Assembly (NCBI GenBank): GCA_029237695.1
Contig: CM055272.1
Span: 10,342,042 to 10,406,041, forward strand
Origin: Conchocele bisecta
Lineage: Eukaryota; Mollusca; Bivalvia; Lucinida; Thyasiridae
Reading direction: 5' to 3'
DNA: 64,000 bases
Made by a program: the position numbers and the translations under genes
In this document: in pieces, positions 53,919 through 64,000 of the stretch
Layout: each line of letters opens with the position of its first letter
Numbering within the stretch: position 1 is the first letter of the stretch
Notes under the pieces: generated by a model
Told to the model about the DNA's origin: nothing
The model's input: only the letters and a program-made list of their open reading frames with translations
The model's database searches: none

Positions 53919-54639
53919 GAATCAGTGCCACTGTCTGTACCTGTAGAGGTTGAAAGGAATGGAAGCTGCACTATTATCCAAATCATGAACAGCTTCTCTG
54001 TCATTGCAATAGAGGTCATGTTCATGAAAAAAAGTCTATCCTTTGTGAAATGAGTCCTGATTTCCATGGCTCTTGTGGATGATTTTCAGGATAATCAGCA
54101 TATGAGACTGAAGAATTTCGCTCACATCATGCAGAAGGCAAGTTGTCTCAGAATAATGTATTGATGCATGTCTGTCTAGGACATGGCAGAATGTGTATTA
54201 TAAGCGGGAAATCCATTCCCAGAGGATGAAAATGAGTTGGTGTCACTGTTGTGAAAGGTGTTTGTCTGCTCAGTACGACGTTTACAAGGCATCAGTATAA
54301 GGTGACGGAACACGTCGTGACTGTCATAAACCAATAAAATATTGACATTTTCCATGTCAAGTAACGCAGAACAGCAACCTAGAAAAGTCAAACTGACTTC
54401 AAAGATCAGACGTCACTGTATGGTCAACTGTTTGTTTCCTTATACTCACACGTCAATGAAGTCTGGAAATCTTCTTTGAACATTAGTAGACAGAACCGCA
54501 TCATGCTCGACGACATCAAATGACAAGTCCACGCTGTATCACTGAATCGTACAAGCCAACTCTGCATCAGGACAAGAGACCTCATAGGAAGGGGAGCTTC
54601 CACTAACACATAAGAACACAACATGCAGTAAACATGTTA
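53919..54639. other. unassigned; may hold decayed 5' part of the pseudogene below
   Basis: Open but motif-free frames on both strands. The interval precedes the first recognisable block of the mobile-element protein at 54646. Confidence 0.35.
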
Positions 54640-55810
54640 TGAGATCGTCTTGATGTCATATGGGACAGATACTTTCCAAAATCTACCAAATGTACCGGAA
54701 CACGAAGCAAGATGGTGGTGGGACACGTCAATGTGGAAATGTAAAGACACATCAAGGAAAAAAATAAGTGTTTGGCCAATTTATCGAATAGGCTAGAAGT
54801 GTTTGAATTCCTCTCAAGCGAGGCAATGAAACACCATGGTTTCCGGATGGCAAAGATATATACTGGACACCTGCTACTTATACTGCGCATGTTTGACCTG
54901 GTGACGAAATGATGGAAAAGTAAAACCATGAAGAAGCAGACACACGAATTGTAGTACATTTGGTCACTGCTCTCAGAAAATTAAATGACATTATCATTGG
55001 GACCGGATATACAGACATACTGGTGTTCATATCAGTGCCGTAGCCAGAGGTTCGAAATAGCCGAGGCCAACATAAGCGGCGGAAGACGATAATTATTGGG
55101 GGTGGAAGTGTGGAGGGCCCGAAGGGCCCGAGTTTGCTAGGCGGGTCCGGGGGCATGCCCACCCTGAAAATTTTGAAATCAAAGTGGTCTGAAACGCCAT
55201 TTCCTGCATTCTCAGCAAAGTCTGAGCACATACTATGACTCCCATTTTTCCTATATTGGAATAAAAAAAAAAAATAAATAAATAAATCGTGAAAAAACGG
55301 ACGAGGCCATGGCCTTGTCTGGCCTCAACGTGGCTACGGCACTGCATATAATGCTACTTCTCCCGATGCTGCTTCATGAATCCAACACTTGATCTGTGGT
55401 TTGCATTCGGTAGTGGAAAGCATCAGCAAATGTTTCACGTCAATCAACTACATCAAGATTTTGGTAAAGATAGCTGCCATGCATTGCCAATGTTTCACGC
55501 CATCTCACATTGTGACACAACACATGGACTGAAGAACGAGGACAAACTTATTTGGTGGAATACATGGAACAAATACCAAGAGGTTACAGAACAGCTATTG
55601 AAAGTCGCACCATTGCTGTTCCAGGCGTTGGAAGACGACTTCCGTAGAGAATTTCGTCTGCAGTCTGTACGACCAAACACCAACTTCCTCCATGTTCTGT
55701 CGAAGAAGCCAGGATGTCCAACAAATTTCAACAACACAGGAAACACTACAGCTTCATATTCTTCGAGCTGTGCACCAGGCATTATGTAGTGTTGCTGGCA
55801 TTTCCCTTAC
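54640..55810 (+). pseudogene. mobile-element protein with nuclease-like blocks, broken
   Basis: Recognisable blocks in order: RLDVIWDRYFPKSTKCTGTR (54646), FLSSEAMKHHGF, NHEEADTRIVVHLVTALRKL (about 54928) and GTGYTDILVFIS. After a MITE insertion come LDLWFAFGSGKHQQMF and ALPMFHAISHCDT (55470-55520), then WNTWNKYQEVTEQLLK. After a frameshift near 55700 there is QETLQLHILRAVHQAL. Many cnidarian, mollusc and fish genomes carry a repetitive protein family with this order (R-x-DVVWD, HEEADTR, ELWVAFGTG, ALPMFHAxTGCDT). The acidic residues in HEEADTR, TDIL and the GCD-like block recall PIN/FEN-type nucleases; that link is my inference. Stops and shifts make it inactive. A matching C-terminus lies at 61.8 kb. 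Confidence 0.7.
55033..55344. mobile_element. hAT-like MITE inside the pseudogene
   Basis: Ends CAGTGCCGTAGCCAGAGG and (inverted) CAGTGCCGTAGCCACGTTGA, 312 bp, with an A-rich (AAAT)n tract at 55262-55287. CAGTG-CGTAGC ends are typical of hAT elements. Flanks share 'catat', but an exact 8-bp duplication is not clear. It interrupts the protein between GTGYTDILVFIS and LDLWFAF. Confidence 0.75.
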
Positions 55811-55825
55811 CGAAATTGAAAGCAC

Positions 55826-55990
55826 AAACATATATGGGACATATATGGGACATATATGTCCCATACAACTGTCATTAAAATGGAGTATGGGAGTTATAGT
55901 TATATGGGAGATGTTGGAAAGTTATATGTGTAAAACATACAAGTAATTCTGTTATATGGGAGTTATATGGGAGATGTAGGGCAGATGTTG
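55826..55990. repeat. TATATGGGACA-type repeat, left cluster
   Basis: Several copies of 'acatatatgggac', a palindromic 'gggacatatatgtccc', and 'ttatatgggagatg' words. Closely related words form the cluster at 60985-61413. Confidence 0.7.
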
Positions 55991-56110
55991 GGGAATTGTC
56001 TTTCCAAAAGTTCAGACATATAAGTGAGAACTTAGCCATTTCATCAGTAAACACGGAAAATTTCTCGAGTCCGAAAAGACTAAGTCCAACCAGTATGTTT
56101 TTTAACAATA

Positions 56111-57009
56111 CAGTCGAACTTCGATGGGTCGAACCCTGGTAAACTCGTCAGCCATGCTTGCCTCGAACTAGCCTTTAGGTCCCGGCAGAATTCCTATATA
56201 AATACGTTAAAACTACCCGGTATAGGTCGAACTTGTGAAAGTCGAACAACCCTCAATGCCTCGGATCGCTGTCACGCCCGGTCGTGTATAAATCCACTAT
56301 AAACACCACACAAACATGTCAGACGATTGTCTCCAGACTAGTTGATTGACTTTCACACTTATTGTTAACTGGTTGTCAAACAAATCTCAAGTGGTCATTT
56401 GAGCGTATACAATAACGGCAGTCGTGACCAGCATACGTGGCAATTATGCATTGACCAATGTCGGCGAAGTTGTTAGTTAATTAAAGTGGTAATTTATGGG
56501 ACATGTGGAATTAAATAGCGGAAGACTACGAAGCAAGGCGAGATAACAGACTTCTTCAATACCAGACGTGTATAACTTTCATGTATAACTTGTACTGGGT
56601 TCCATGTGATAGTAAATTATGATATGCAGTGTATGTGGTTCCGGATCCGAAGTAGTGACGGGGCAATCAAGTCCGCCAATTGTATTTCGTAATCATTTTA
56701 TTTTTGTTGTTCTCATGTTCTATTGTTGTATAATGGCCATGTAAATAAAAACACACATGAGTTTGCCGCTTTCTTTATTTTATTAAAGCCTGTTTCTGTT
56801 AATAAACGACTGTGACAATCAACCGTAAATGCAAATGTAAGCGCATTTATATGAAACAACGTGTCGTAATGACGACTTGTTTCACTTAGTACACTGACCA
56901 ACTCGTAGATCTGAAATGGTTACAGTAGAAAATCCCGATGGGTCGAACAACGGATGGGTCGAACTAAAACTTAACCCCGCAGGCTGTTCGACCCATCGAA
57001 GTTCGACTG
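56111..57009. mobile_element. non-autonomous pogo/Tigger-like element
   Basis: Perfect 24-bp terminal inverted repeats beginning CAGTCGAACTTCGATGGGTC (56111-56134 and 56986-57009), flanked by TA (56109-56110 and 57010-57011). It is 899 bp, with subterminal 'gatgggtcgaac' repeats near both ends. CAG starts and TA duplication fit the pogo group. No transposase ORF; the interior may be a deletion derivative. Confidence 0.9.
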
Positions 57010-57174
57010 TATAATCAAATGAAAAAATACATTGTTCATTAAGTTAGAGCAAAATGGGTATCAAAATGTTTGGTTTGAGATAAGCTATTCCAATTTGTTA
57101 TTTACATAGAAGTAAAAAAAATATATTTTACAAAATATATATTTCTTTAATATGAAATTTGCTAAAATGATTGA

Positions 57175-57372
57175 TTATTGGTGTGTAATGGCTTATCAAC
57201 AGCTAAGGTCATTTAAGGCCGGGCCAACGGGTTGGACTATCCCGTATTCAACCTGTCCAAAATGAAAGAAATTCCCAAAAATCAGAGTTCAATATTTACA
57301 TAAACTATATATTCAGCCCTGAAATTAGAATATCCTGACACTGGTGCCAGGTCCATGCCACACCAGAATCAA
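57175..57372 (-). mobile_element. SINE, antisense 3'-part copy
   Basis: Contains 'taatggcttatcaacagcta', 'aaggccgggccaacgggtt', 'atattcagccctgaaattag' and 'ggtgccaggtccatgccac'. The head half is missing after 57372. Confidence 0.8.
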
Positions 57373-57714
57373 AAATGCGCATTTGCACTAGTCATTGTGA
57401 AATATCAAAAAACCACTTAATGAAAATATATATCTTACAAAAATGTGAATAAATCACGTTATTGTTCTGAATCCATGCGGACATGATGTCAACTTGTGGC
57501 ACAGATTTACGTGAAGTACATTTCACAAGTCGACTTTTCCAATTAAATGCTTGTTTTGGCAAATGATAAACCGAAAATTCTTATCTTTGCAGCAAATATG
57601 ATATACATCTACCATGTCCATCTTGTGGTGTAAACTTTAATAAATCACGAGTGTCGCTCAGGCATGGGTAAAATTTAAACATTTCGCACCATGAGATGGA
57701 CTTCTACAACATGC

Positions 57715-57950
57715 ATGGGTACATTAATAGTACAGTATCAGACTTTGTTCCTTTTCACTGATACACTGACATTGTTGGACTTCGTTCTGTGTCACTGGTA
57801 CATTAATAGTAAAGTGTTGGACTTCTTTACTGGTACGCCGATAGTACATTGATGGACTTTGTGCATTATTACGGGTACCTTGTACATTAATAGCACAGTG
57901 TTGGACTTTGGTCATTTTCTATGGTCCACTGATAGTAAATGGTTATATTT
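57715..57950 (+). repeat. degenerate minisatellite, about 45-bp period
   Basis: Repeated 'ggtacattaatagtacagt', 'gttggactt(c/t)gt' and 'cac(t)ggta' words in order, five diverged units. ORFs on the minus strand here are repeat artefacts. Confidence 0.65.
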
Positions 57951-58394
57951 GTTCATTTTCACAAGTACTACAATGCTTTATTATTTTACTTGGTCTATTT
58001 TGACCATTAGCCTAATCTTGTAAACTAGCTGAAGATATAATGTGATGGGAGAAACTTTTTGATGTAAAAAAATAGCATGTATTATAGAGTGTTACAGCGA
58101 CATTCCGAAGGTCAAGGTCATGTCAATGGAGGTGGGAGTGTGTTGCACACATTCAGGTGGAGCATGTACCCAAATATTGAAGCAATTCTTCAAGAAATAT
58201 TGAAGATATTACATGATGGAGTAACTATTACAAACTTATCACAATTACATGTTTTCCTTTACACATGTATAGTATAACTCTTGTAAACTCAAATTTTCGC
58301 TAAGTGATACTATTTCCTCAGTCCCTTGAATTGTGAGTAAACAAGTGTAGACTGTATTTGTAATCAAAGCATTTTGATTATTTCTCATAATTAT
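57951..58394. other. no feature recognised
   Basis: Includes a single 'ttccgaaggtcaaggtcatg' stretch that could be an old HINE core fragment. No exon supported. Confidence 0.35.
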
Positions 58395-58560
58395 GTGGCT
58401 GTGACTGGAGCAATGAGGCTTCTGGCACGTCTGGCTGGTGTAGCTCCTCATCCAATAGCACACTCCTGTAGTCTGATAACAATGTACATTGCTTGTTAGA
58501 AGCATGACAGGTGTTTCATTGATGGAATGGCGAACAGTGCAGATTCTGATGATTATTTTG
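58395..58560. mobile_element. MITE, GTGACTGGAGAAATG family, right end missing
   Basis: Left end atgtggctgtgactggagca, then 'gtagctcctcatccaatagca', 'tagtctgataacaatgtaca', 'gtgtttcattgatggaatgg' and 'gaacagtgcagattctgat'. Same internal order as 8464-8600. Confidence 0.75.
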
Positions 58561-58689
58561 ATAATACACACTTTATAAGGTAAGTTTATTGTAATATTTT
58601 TGTGTCATATTGTAGAACTGTCTCTCAATAACAATATAGCAAAGTATGAATGTCAACGCCCTGCATGTTTTTATCAGCATTTGTGTAAG

Positions 58690-59165
58690 TATTTCATGTA
58701 CCAAATATCTCCACAACCCTAAGTCTGACAAACTTGAAACTTCACATACCTTATTATCATCATCCATATTTTAATTCTATAGCCCACCAATGCAGATCCC
58801 ATGCCCAAGTTCAAGGTCAAATTGGTTAGAAATGTGTGTTATGAGTTTTTTTGTAAAATCTGGATGAATATCTCCACAACCCGAAGTCTTGATTGACTTG
58901 AAACTTCACATACCTCATCATCCATATTTTCATCCAATAGCCCAGCCATGTGGCTACCATGCCCAAGGTCATGGAATGTTAAATTACTTAAGATACAAGT
59001 TTTTAACTACCCAATATCAATACTTCTTTATCACCATCCATATTTTCATTCTATAGCCCACCCATGCAGACCCCATGCCCAAGGTCAAATTACTCTGAAA
59101 TTTGTGTTAAAGTCTGCTTTTTAATTGCGTACCCAATACATGTATCTCCCCAATCCTTGACCATT
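58690..59165 (-). mobile_element. HINE-like core array, X family, inverted
   Basis: On the minus strand about four X core units ('gaagtttcaa', 'gttgtggagatat', 'catgggcaaggtcaa'-like words) in the same order as 34.2-34.9 kb. No microsatellite or hairpin. Confidence 0.65.
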
Positions 59166-59183
59166 GTTCTAATCTTGTTCCAG

Positions 59184-59282
59184 AATTCGCCCAACAAAAA
59201 TTTCCCAAAACAACAGAGCGGGATGTGGTGCAGTTCATGAACTGCAAGTGTGCCGAGAGCTGGCAAGACAGGAACCAAATGG
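59184..59282 (+). CDS. candidate 99-bp exon, phase 1-1
   Basis: Acceptor ctaatcttgttccag ends at 59183. The frame reads (E)FAQQKFPKTTERDVVQFMN, then CKCAESWQDRNQM, and donor ATGG|gtaattac follows at 59283. Only this plus frame is plausible. Symmetrical length and good borders support it, but it is short and unrecognised; a chance ORF is possible. Confidence 0.35.
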
Positions 59283-59674
59283 GTAATTACCAGTCAGTGA
59301 AAAATACAAGAATAGACTTTATTTAATTAAGATTTAGAAAATATTTACCCGAGAAATTAATCGGAGAGAACGACATTATCGCGGAGCACGAGTACGCCGC
59401 CACATTTGCAGATGCCATGTGAAATAAATATGATATGATATCAAAATGTGACATTGAGTCTAGGTGGAAATAATTTCTTCGCTTGCTCGTAAATGATGAA
59501 TGTTAAATCACTGGGTAGCATGTAATATTGAAGTTTATACATTCCTTACATAAACTTGCACATGTAATTGTACTAAAACTGGTTTTCTGATCTTGGACTA
59601 ATGGGTTGCTGTGTTATTTCGTCTGTTGTGTACGAGATGTTGGCAGCACCATCATTAATAATACTGATTTTAAG

Positions 59675-60118
59675 GAACCCTTTTTATGCCCCCGCCACCG
59701 AATGGTGAGGGGGGCATATAGTGCTACCGGCGTCCGTACGTACATAATGTACGTCCGTACGTACGTACGAAACCTTAACGCTGGCTAAATGCCTTATAAT
59801 TTATGTTTCCTTGCTCGGATCTGCTTCACATTTCACACACGCATTGCTCCAATGGTCCTCTGCCACCCTGTGAAAAATCCACATCAGTGCCGCCCCCGCT
59901 AAGCCCAGGGTCAAGGTCACAGACTTGGTGCGTTCGAAACCTTAACGCTGGGTAAATGCCTTATAATTTCTGTTTCCTTGCTCGGATCTGCTTCACATTT
60001 CACACACGCATTGCTCCAATGGTCCTCTGCCACCAGTGACAAATCCACATTCAAATATGCCTTATTTTCTTTGGCTGCCAGCGCATTCGTGTGCCGACAG
60101 GCCACATTTCTAGTTTAA
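59675..60118 (-). mobile_element. HINE-like element, P left end with V-type core, inverted
   Basis: Read on the minus strand: left end actagaaatgtggcctgtcg (60115 downward, as in P at 36922). Two V-like units follow (gaggaccattggagcaatgc, gcagatccgagcaaggaaac), then (GTACGGAC)-type repeats and a hairpin at about 59688-59715 (tatgcccccgccacc / ggtgaggggggcata). Complete and mosaic. Confidence 0.85.
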
Positions 60119-60484
60119 TATTAACTTTTAATATAACTTTTAGGAAATGTACCAATTTAAGTCCAATTCCTGTTAATGAAAGCACTCGCTGTGTTAGTAT
60201 CGAAAATTAACTTTTGTCCAGTCATATCAAAGATTTATATTGTTTCTCACATAATGGTCTGTTCCACGAACTTTAATTCATACTATTTGTGTAGCTGTAA
60301 GAATTGCAAATGTGCTCTGTGTTTCAGGTTCTCCGAAGAATAAAGAATAAAGAAAGCGTTCGATTTGTTTATATATATTTTGATATATGAATACATTTCA
60401 GAAAACCGTACATAATGTTGTTGCACTGACGTTAATGTTTCCCGCATATGACCATACAGAAGGCTTACACCTTCAGGATAGGAA
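60119..60484. other. no feature recognised
   Basis: AT-rich. 'gaataaagaataaagaaagc' near 60340 is the only repeat seen. Confidence 0.4.
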
Positions 60485-60905
60485 GTGCGCTGTAGGTGTC
60501 GGCATGCGAAGGGTAATCTAACGATCAGGGTTCGTCCTTACCAGAATGCCGATTTGCATGGTTTGGCCCTCCTGTACAATTTGACTTTCAATACTTGAGA
60601 GCTAAATCATGTTATGGCAAATTAAGAAATAAGATTGGAGCTAAGTGACTGGTGTGGCAAGGACCTGGCACCCTGTCAGTAATGAGGATATTCTGACTTT
60701 AGGGCTGAATATATATTTTCTGTTAATATTGAGTTCAGATTTTGGGAATTTCTCTGGGACATTATGGACAGGCTGAATGGCGCCAGGTGTATGTAGCTCA
60801 GCATGCTACTGTTCTTCTACCAAACCCAACTATTCTATACCCGGCCTTAATTGACCTTAGCTGTTGATAGGCCGTTAGACACCAATACTCAATCAGTCTG
60901 GCCAG
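60485..60905 (+). mobile_element. SINE, sense copy
   Basis: Head-side 'gcatgcgaagggtaatctaa' and B-box-like 'gggttcgtcctta' at 60529-60541, then 'atggtttggccctcctgtac', 'caaggacctggcacc', 'agggctgaatatata' and the tail-side 'agctgttgataggccgttag' near 60860. The tail ends in 'accaatactcaatcag' rather than clean AAAC. Confidence 0.8.
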
Positions 60906-60984
60906 GACATAAAGCCACATTCAATCAATGAATCCTTTTTTATCACAGTCTAGCATGCAGCCAAGTTCCGACGTTGAATATACT

Positions 60985-61413
60985 TACCTGAGTTATAGTT
61001 ATATGTACCAGACATATAACTGCCATATAACTGCCATAAGGTTATAGTTATATGTGCCAGACATATAACTGCCATAAAGTTATAGTTATATGTGCCAGAC
61101 ATATAACTGCCATATAACTGCCATAAGGTTATAGTTATATGTGCCAGACATATAACTGCCATATATCTGCCATAAAGTTATAGTTATATGTGCCAGACAT
61201 ATAACTGCCATATAACTGCCATAAAGTTATAGTTATATGTGCCAGACATATAAGTCCCATATACATACATCTCATTTGCATACAAAATCCCAACATTTGC
61301 CATATATGTCCCATATATGTCCCATATAGTAGGAAGTTGTATGTGCCATATATGTTACATATATGTCCCCAATAACTTTCCCATATATGGGACATATAAA
61401 ATAATTCTGTAAG
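60985..61413. repeat. tandem 'ccagacatataactgcc' repeat with TATATGTCCC edge
   Basis: Five units of about 50-65 bp with 'gttatagttatatgtgccag' and 'acatataactgccat' at 60985-61255, then 'catatatgtcccatatatgt' words to 61413. Related to the cluster at 55826-55990 in inverse orientation. Confidence 0.8.
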
Positions 61414-61779
61414 GGTTAATTAACAAAACTCTACGTCCATCTAAAACTTTACTTATCCATTTATAAGTTATAAAGTTATCTACAGATTCTAAATAATTTA
61501 ACATTTAATGTAATTCCCTACTTCACGTTGTGCGCGGCTGTCCCAATGAACCAGCCTTTTATACCATTGGTGAACTGCTCCTACTGATGGTCAGCGCCAT
61601 GGGATTGAAGTGGAATGATACAATCCTTGACATTTTGGTAATGTCACCAATGTTGGACTGTGCCAGGGTCTATTGCGTGGCAGGATAAACAGGTGGACCA
61701 ACTGGTTATCATAGGAAGTTATTTATATGGCTTATGTTACAGTGGTAAACTATCATCACCTCCTGCCATCAATCATTCA

Positions 61780-61972
61780 TGTGCATTTTCAGTACAATCC
61801 AATGCTTCCTTTCAAGATTCCATGTTGCTGTGGCTGGCAAGAATGCGACGACATGCTACTGCCCATCTGGACTTCGCGTGACACGGCCACCGAAGCATTC
61901 CAGCTGACTGTAAAATGTTGTCACAAAGACTGCACTAAAATAGCATCTATATGCAGGTGTCCCTGTTTAAAG
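61780..61972 (+). pseudogene. C-terminal remnant of the mobile-element protein
   Basis: The frame reads NPMLPFKIPCCCGWQECDD, then LLPIWTSRDTATEAFQL and a Cys-rich tail VKCCHKDCTKIASICRCPC ending at TGA. The family of the 54.6-55.8 kb pseudogene typically ends with a GW...W.P.WTTLPEA segment followed by a CxCKxxC-rich tail, so this is likely the missing end of that gene, displaced by about 6 kb of insertions. Confidence 0.55.
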
Positions 61973-62224
61973 TGATCCACAGGCCAGAAAAACATGGCTA
62001 ACTACAGAGATATGGCTATGTAGGTGCGAGTTTCACTTGACACCATATACGGCCGTGTACGAAATAGAGAACACAGTACCCAAAGAAGACCAATGAAGCA
62101 ATGTATACTAACATATAAATGCATGATAAACACTTAGGCTATAGCACACACACAGCGGTGATCGAGGAACCTTCAAGCAGCACGAACATGCACTCCATTA
62201 CCAGCGGTTTATTGTCCCAAATGG
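61973..62224. other. no feature recognised
   Basis: Unassigned AT-rich sequence. Confidence 0.4.
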
Positions 62225-62800
62225 AAAGCATCAGTAGGTGTCCCTATTAACAAACGTACTTCACCACATCAGTAGCAACGTGTTTTTTCATTTAGTTTTA
62301 ACACATAATAAGACATAATTCCAAACCAAGCAATTTAAAGGTAATTTTTTTGTGAAGGCATCCATTATAATCTCTTTATTTACCTTTGTTGATATCTGGC
62401 AGACAAAATTTTGACCATATTCATAATTATTATATCCCTGAATACAAGGGCTTCCATTTGACACCAATATTAGCACTGTGTAATCCGCTCCCGACCTAGT
62501 TTTCTTCATATTTCACCTCAATGACCTTTCAAGGTCACAAAACTGACCTTATATGGGATCAGACTTGTGTGACACCTTCTAAATATTTGTGACATATAGG
62601 GGTTACACTTATGACCACATCAATGGCAATGTTGTTATTTTTACTTCAGTTTTAAAATTAGTATCCTTTAACCTAATACAAGGACAAGTAATACAATCAT
62701 TATAAGGTTAGTGTTTGTTTTTTTAGAGAAGTCGTCCTTTCTGACCACTTTATTGACCTTTGTTGATGCCAAACGGTGGACACTATATTTTTTTTATCCC
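62225..62800. repeat. diverged tandem duplication, about 390-bp unit
   Basis: 62270-62400 and 62625-62770 share the order 'aacgtgttttttcatttagtttta / aatgttgttatttttacttcagtttta' (discontinuous), 'ataat(a)caagg', and 'tttattgacctttgttgat'. A single 'gacctttcaaggtcac' lies between. Possibly an old HINE core. Confidence 0.5.
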
Positions 62801-62814
62801 GGTGTAGCAGGCCA

Positions 62815-64000
62815 CTTTCCCCCCCAGTCAGAAATCCCCCCGGGGGGGATTGTGGGCCGGCCCGAAATCCCCCCCGGGGGGATTTCCAACTAGTCAACTT
62901 TCCCCCCCGCCAGTCAGAAATCCCCCCCCCCCCACCCCCCCATATTTTTTCAAACAATGGTAGGTTAAATGCTAAATTAGCAACTAATATGAGATTGAAG
63001 TATTTGAAGTAAGAATGGCGGCTAGATATAGAAAAATATCAGTTTTCGGGGGGGGGGGGGGGGGGGGGGGGGGAGTTTGGGCCGGCCCGAAATCACCCCC
63101 ATATTTTTTTTCAACGCTGACTGGTTAAATAATGCTGAATTAGAGGTTAATCGCTACATCAGCAACTACATGTGATTGAAGTATTTGATGTATGTATGAC
63201 AGATATATATATATAAATATGAGTTTCATGTGGGGGGGGGGACTTTGGGCCGGCCCGAAAACCCCCCCCCTCCCCCCCCATTATTTTTTTTCATCGCGGA
63301 CAGGTTAAATAATGCTGAATTAAGCAGGTTGAAATTAGCAACTAACATGATATTGAATTATTTGAAGTAGGTATGATGGATTTATATATATAGATAAATA
63401 TCAGTTTGAGGGGGGGTGGGAGTTTAGGCCGGCCCGAAATCCCCCCCCCATATTTTTTTTCAACAATGACTGGTTAAATAATGCTGAATTAGCAGGTTAA
63501 TCGCTACATCAGCAACTAACATGTGATTGAAGTATTTGATGTATGTATGACAGATATATATATATATGAGTTTCATGTGATGGGGGGGGGGGGGACTTTA
63601 GGCCGCCCGAAATCCCCGCCCCCCCCCCCATATTTTTGTTTCAACATTGACAGGTTAAATGCTGAATTTGCAGGTTGAAATTAGCAACTAACAGGATACT
63701 GAAGTATGATTGATATATATATAAATTTCGTGAGGGGGGGGGACTTTTAGGCCGGCCGAATCCCCCCCCCCCCCGTGTATTTTTCTTTCAACGCTCACAA
63801 GTTAAATAATGCTGAATTAGCAGGTTAAATGCTAAATTAGCAACTAATATGAGATTGAAGTATTTGAAGTAAGTATGGCGGCTATATATAGACAAAATAT
63901 CAGTTGGAGGGGGGGGGGGGGGGGGGGGGGGGGAGTTTGGGCCGGCCGAAATCCCCCCCCCCCCCCCCCCCCCCCCCCCACCCCCCCCACCCCCCTCATA
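62815..64000 (+). repeat. second G-run/C-run satellite, open at window end
   Basis: About six units of 160-185 bp with 'gggccggcccgaaatcc', a C run, 'catattttttttcaacgctga', 'ggttaaataatgctgaatta', 'gcaactaacatgtgattgaa', 'gtatgacagatatatata' and a G run. The unit differs from the 45-49 kb satellite except for the paired G/C runs. Continues beyond base 64000. Confidence 0.9.

Noticed and set aside
1..64000. LTR retrotransposons, rRNA or telomeric repeats
   Set aside because: No long direct terminal repeats with primer-binding sites, no rRNA-like blocks and no TTAGGG arrays were seen.

Overview
This window looks like a stretch of a bivalve mollusc nuclear genome. The base composition is AT-rich and there is no operon structure. 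Coding exons are sparse and have canonical GT/AG borders, and about three quarters of the sequence is repeats. The strongest taxonomic sign is the abundance of pearl-type elements: tandem cores of about 150-170 bp, then a (GACG)n-type microsatellite, then a 3' hairpin. Bivalves are known for these, and they are usually interpreted as non-autonomous Helitron/Helentron elements (called HINE-like here). A tRNA-type SINE with 10-12 bp target-site duplications and several TA, TTAA and hAT-type MITE families fit the same picture. The species cannot be named from sequence alone. Family letters used here (P, Q, R, S, T, U, V, W, X, Z, N) are local labels.

Layout. 1-8.1 kb: a SINE, a 22-bp minisatellite, MITEs, a HINE-like element (V) inside another (W), and an unassigned low-repeat interval at 5.5-7.15 kb. 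8.16-8.37 kb: the last exon of a secreted or cell-surface thrombospondin type-1 repeat gene (+). 8.4-18 kb: MITEs, an 18-bp and a 47-bp minisatellite, and a mariner-like element nested in a TTAA element. 18.0-20.0 kb: a long exon of a C2H2 zinc-finger gene (-). 20-33.9 kb: T, S, R, Q and U elements nested in one another, plus a 33-bp minisatellite. 33.9-36.9 kb: a LINE reverse-transcriptase remnant split by a two-level nest. 36.9-44.9 kb: more HINE-like elements, a 1.2-kb near-palindrome, and two candidate exons on the minus strand. 45.0-49.4 kb: a G-run/C-run satellite that changes orientation in the middle. 49.4-49.65 kb: a candidate coding exon (-). 50.3-52.4 kb: a full Z element in which a MITE was amplified together with the core repeat. 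53.5-62 kb: a decayed mobile-element protein gene in two pieces, with hAT, pogo, SINE and HINE insertions. 62.8-64 kb: a second G-run satellite that runs off the window.

Genes. Minus-strand candidate exons at 49.65, 43.84, 40.38, 29.04 and 19.99 kb have splice borders and mostly compatible phases. They could form one zinc-finger gene of about 31 kb whose introns are packed with transposons. This is an inference; one phase step (29.0 to 20.0 kb) does not join directly.

The most notable patterns are: (i) an insertion whose removal restores the LINE reading frame exactly at an A|T junction without target duplication; (ii) a motif of the type GTGACCTTGACC (nuclear-receptor-like direct half-sites) retained in many otherwise diverged core families; (iii) mixing of left ends, cores and right ends among HINE-like families; (iv) the large palindrome and the two G-run satellites.
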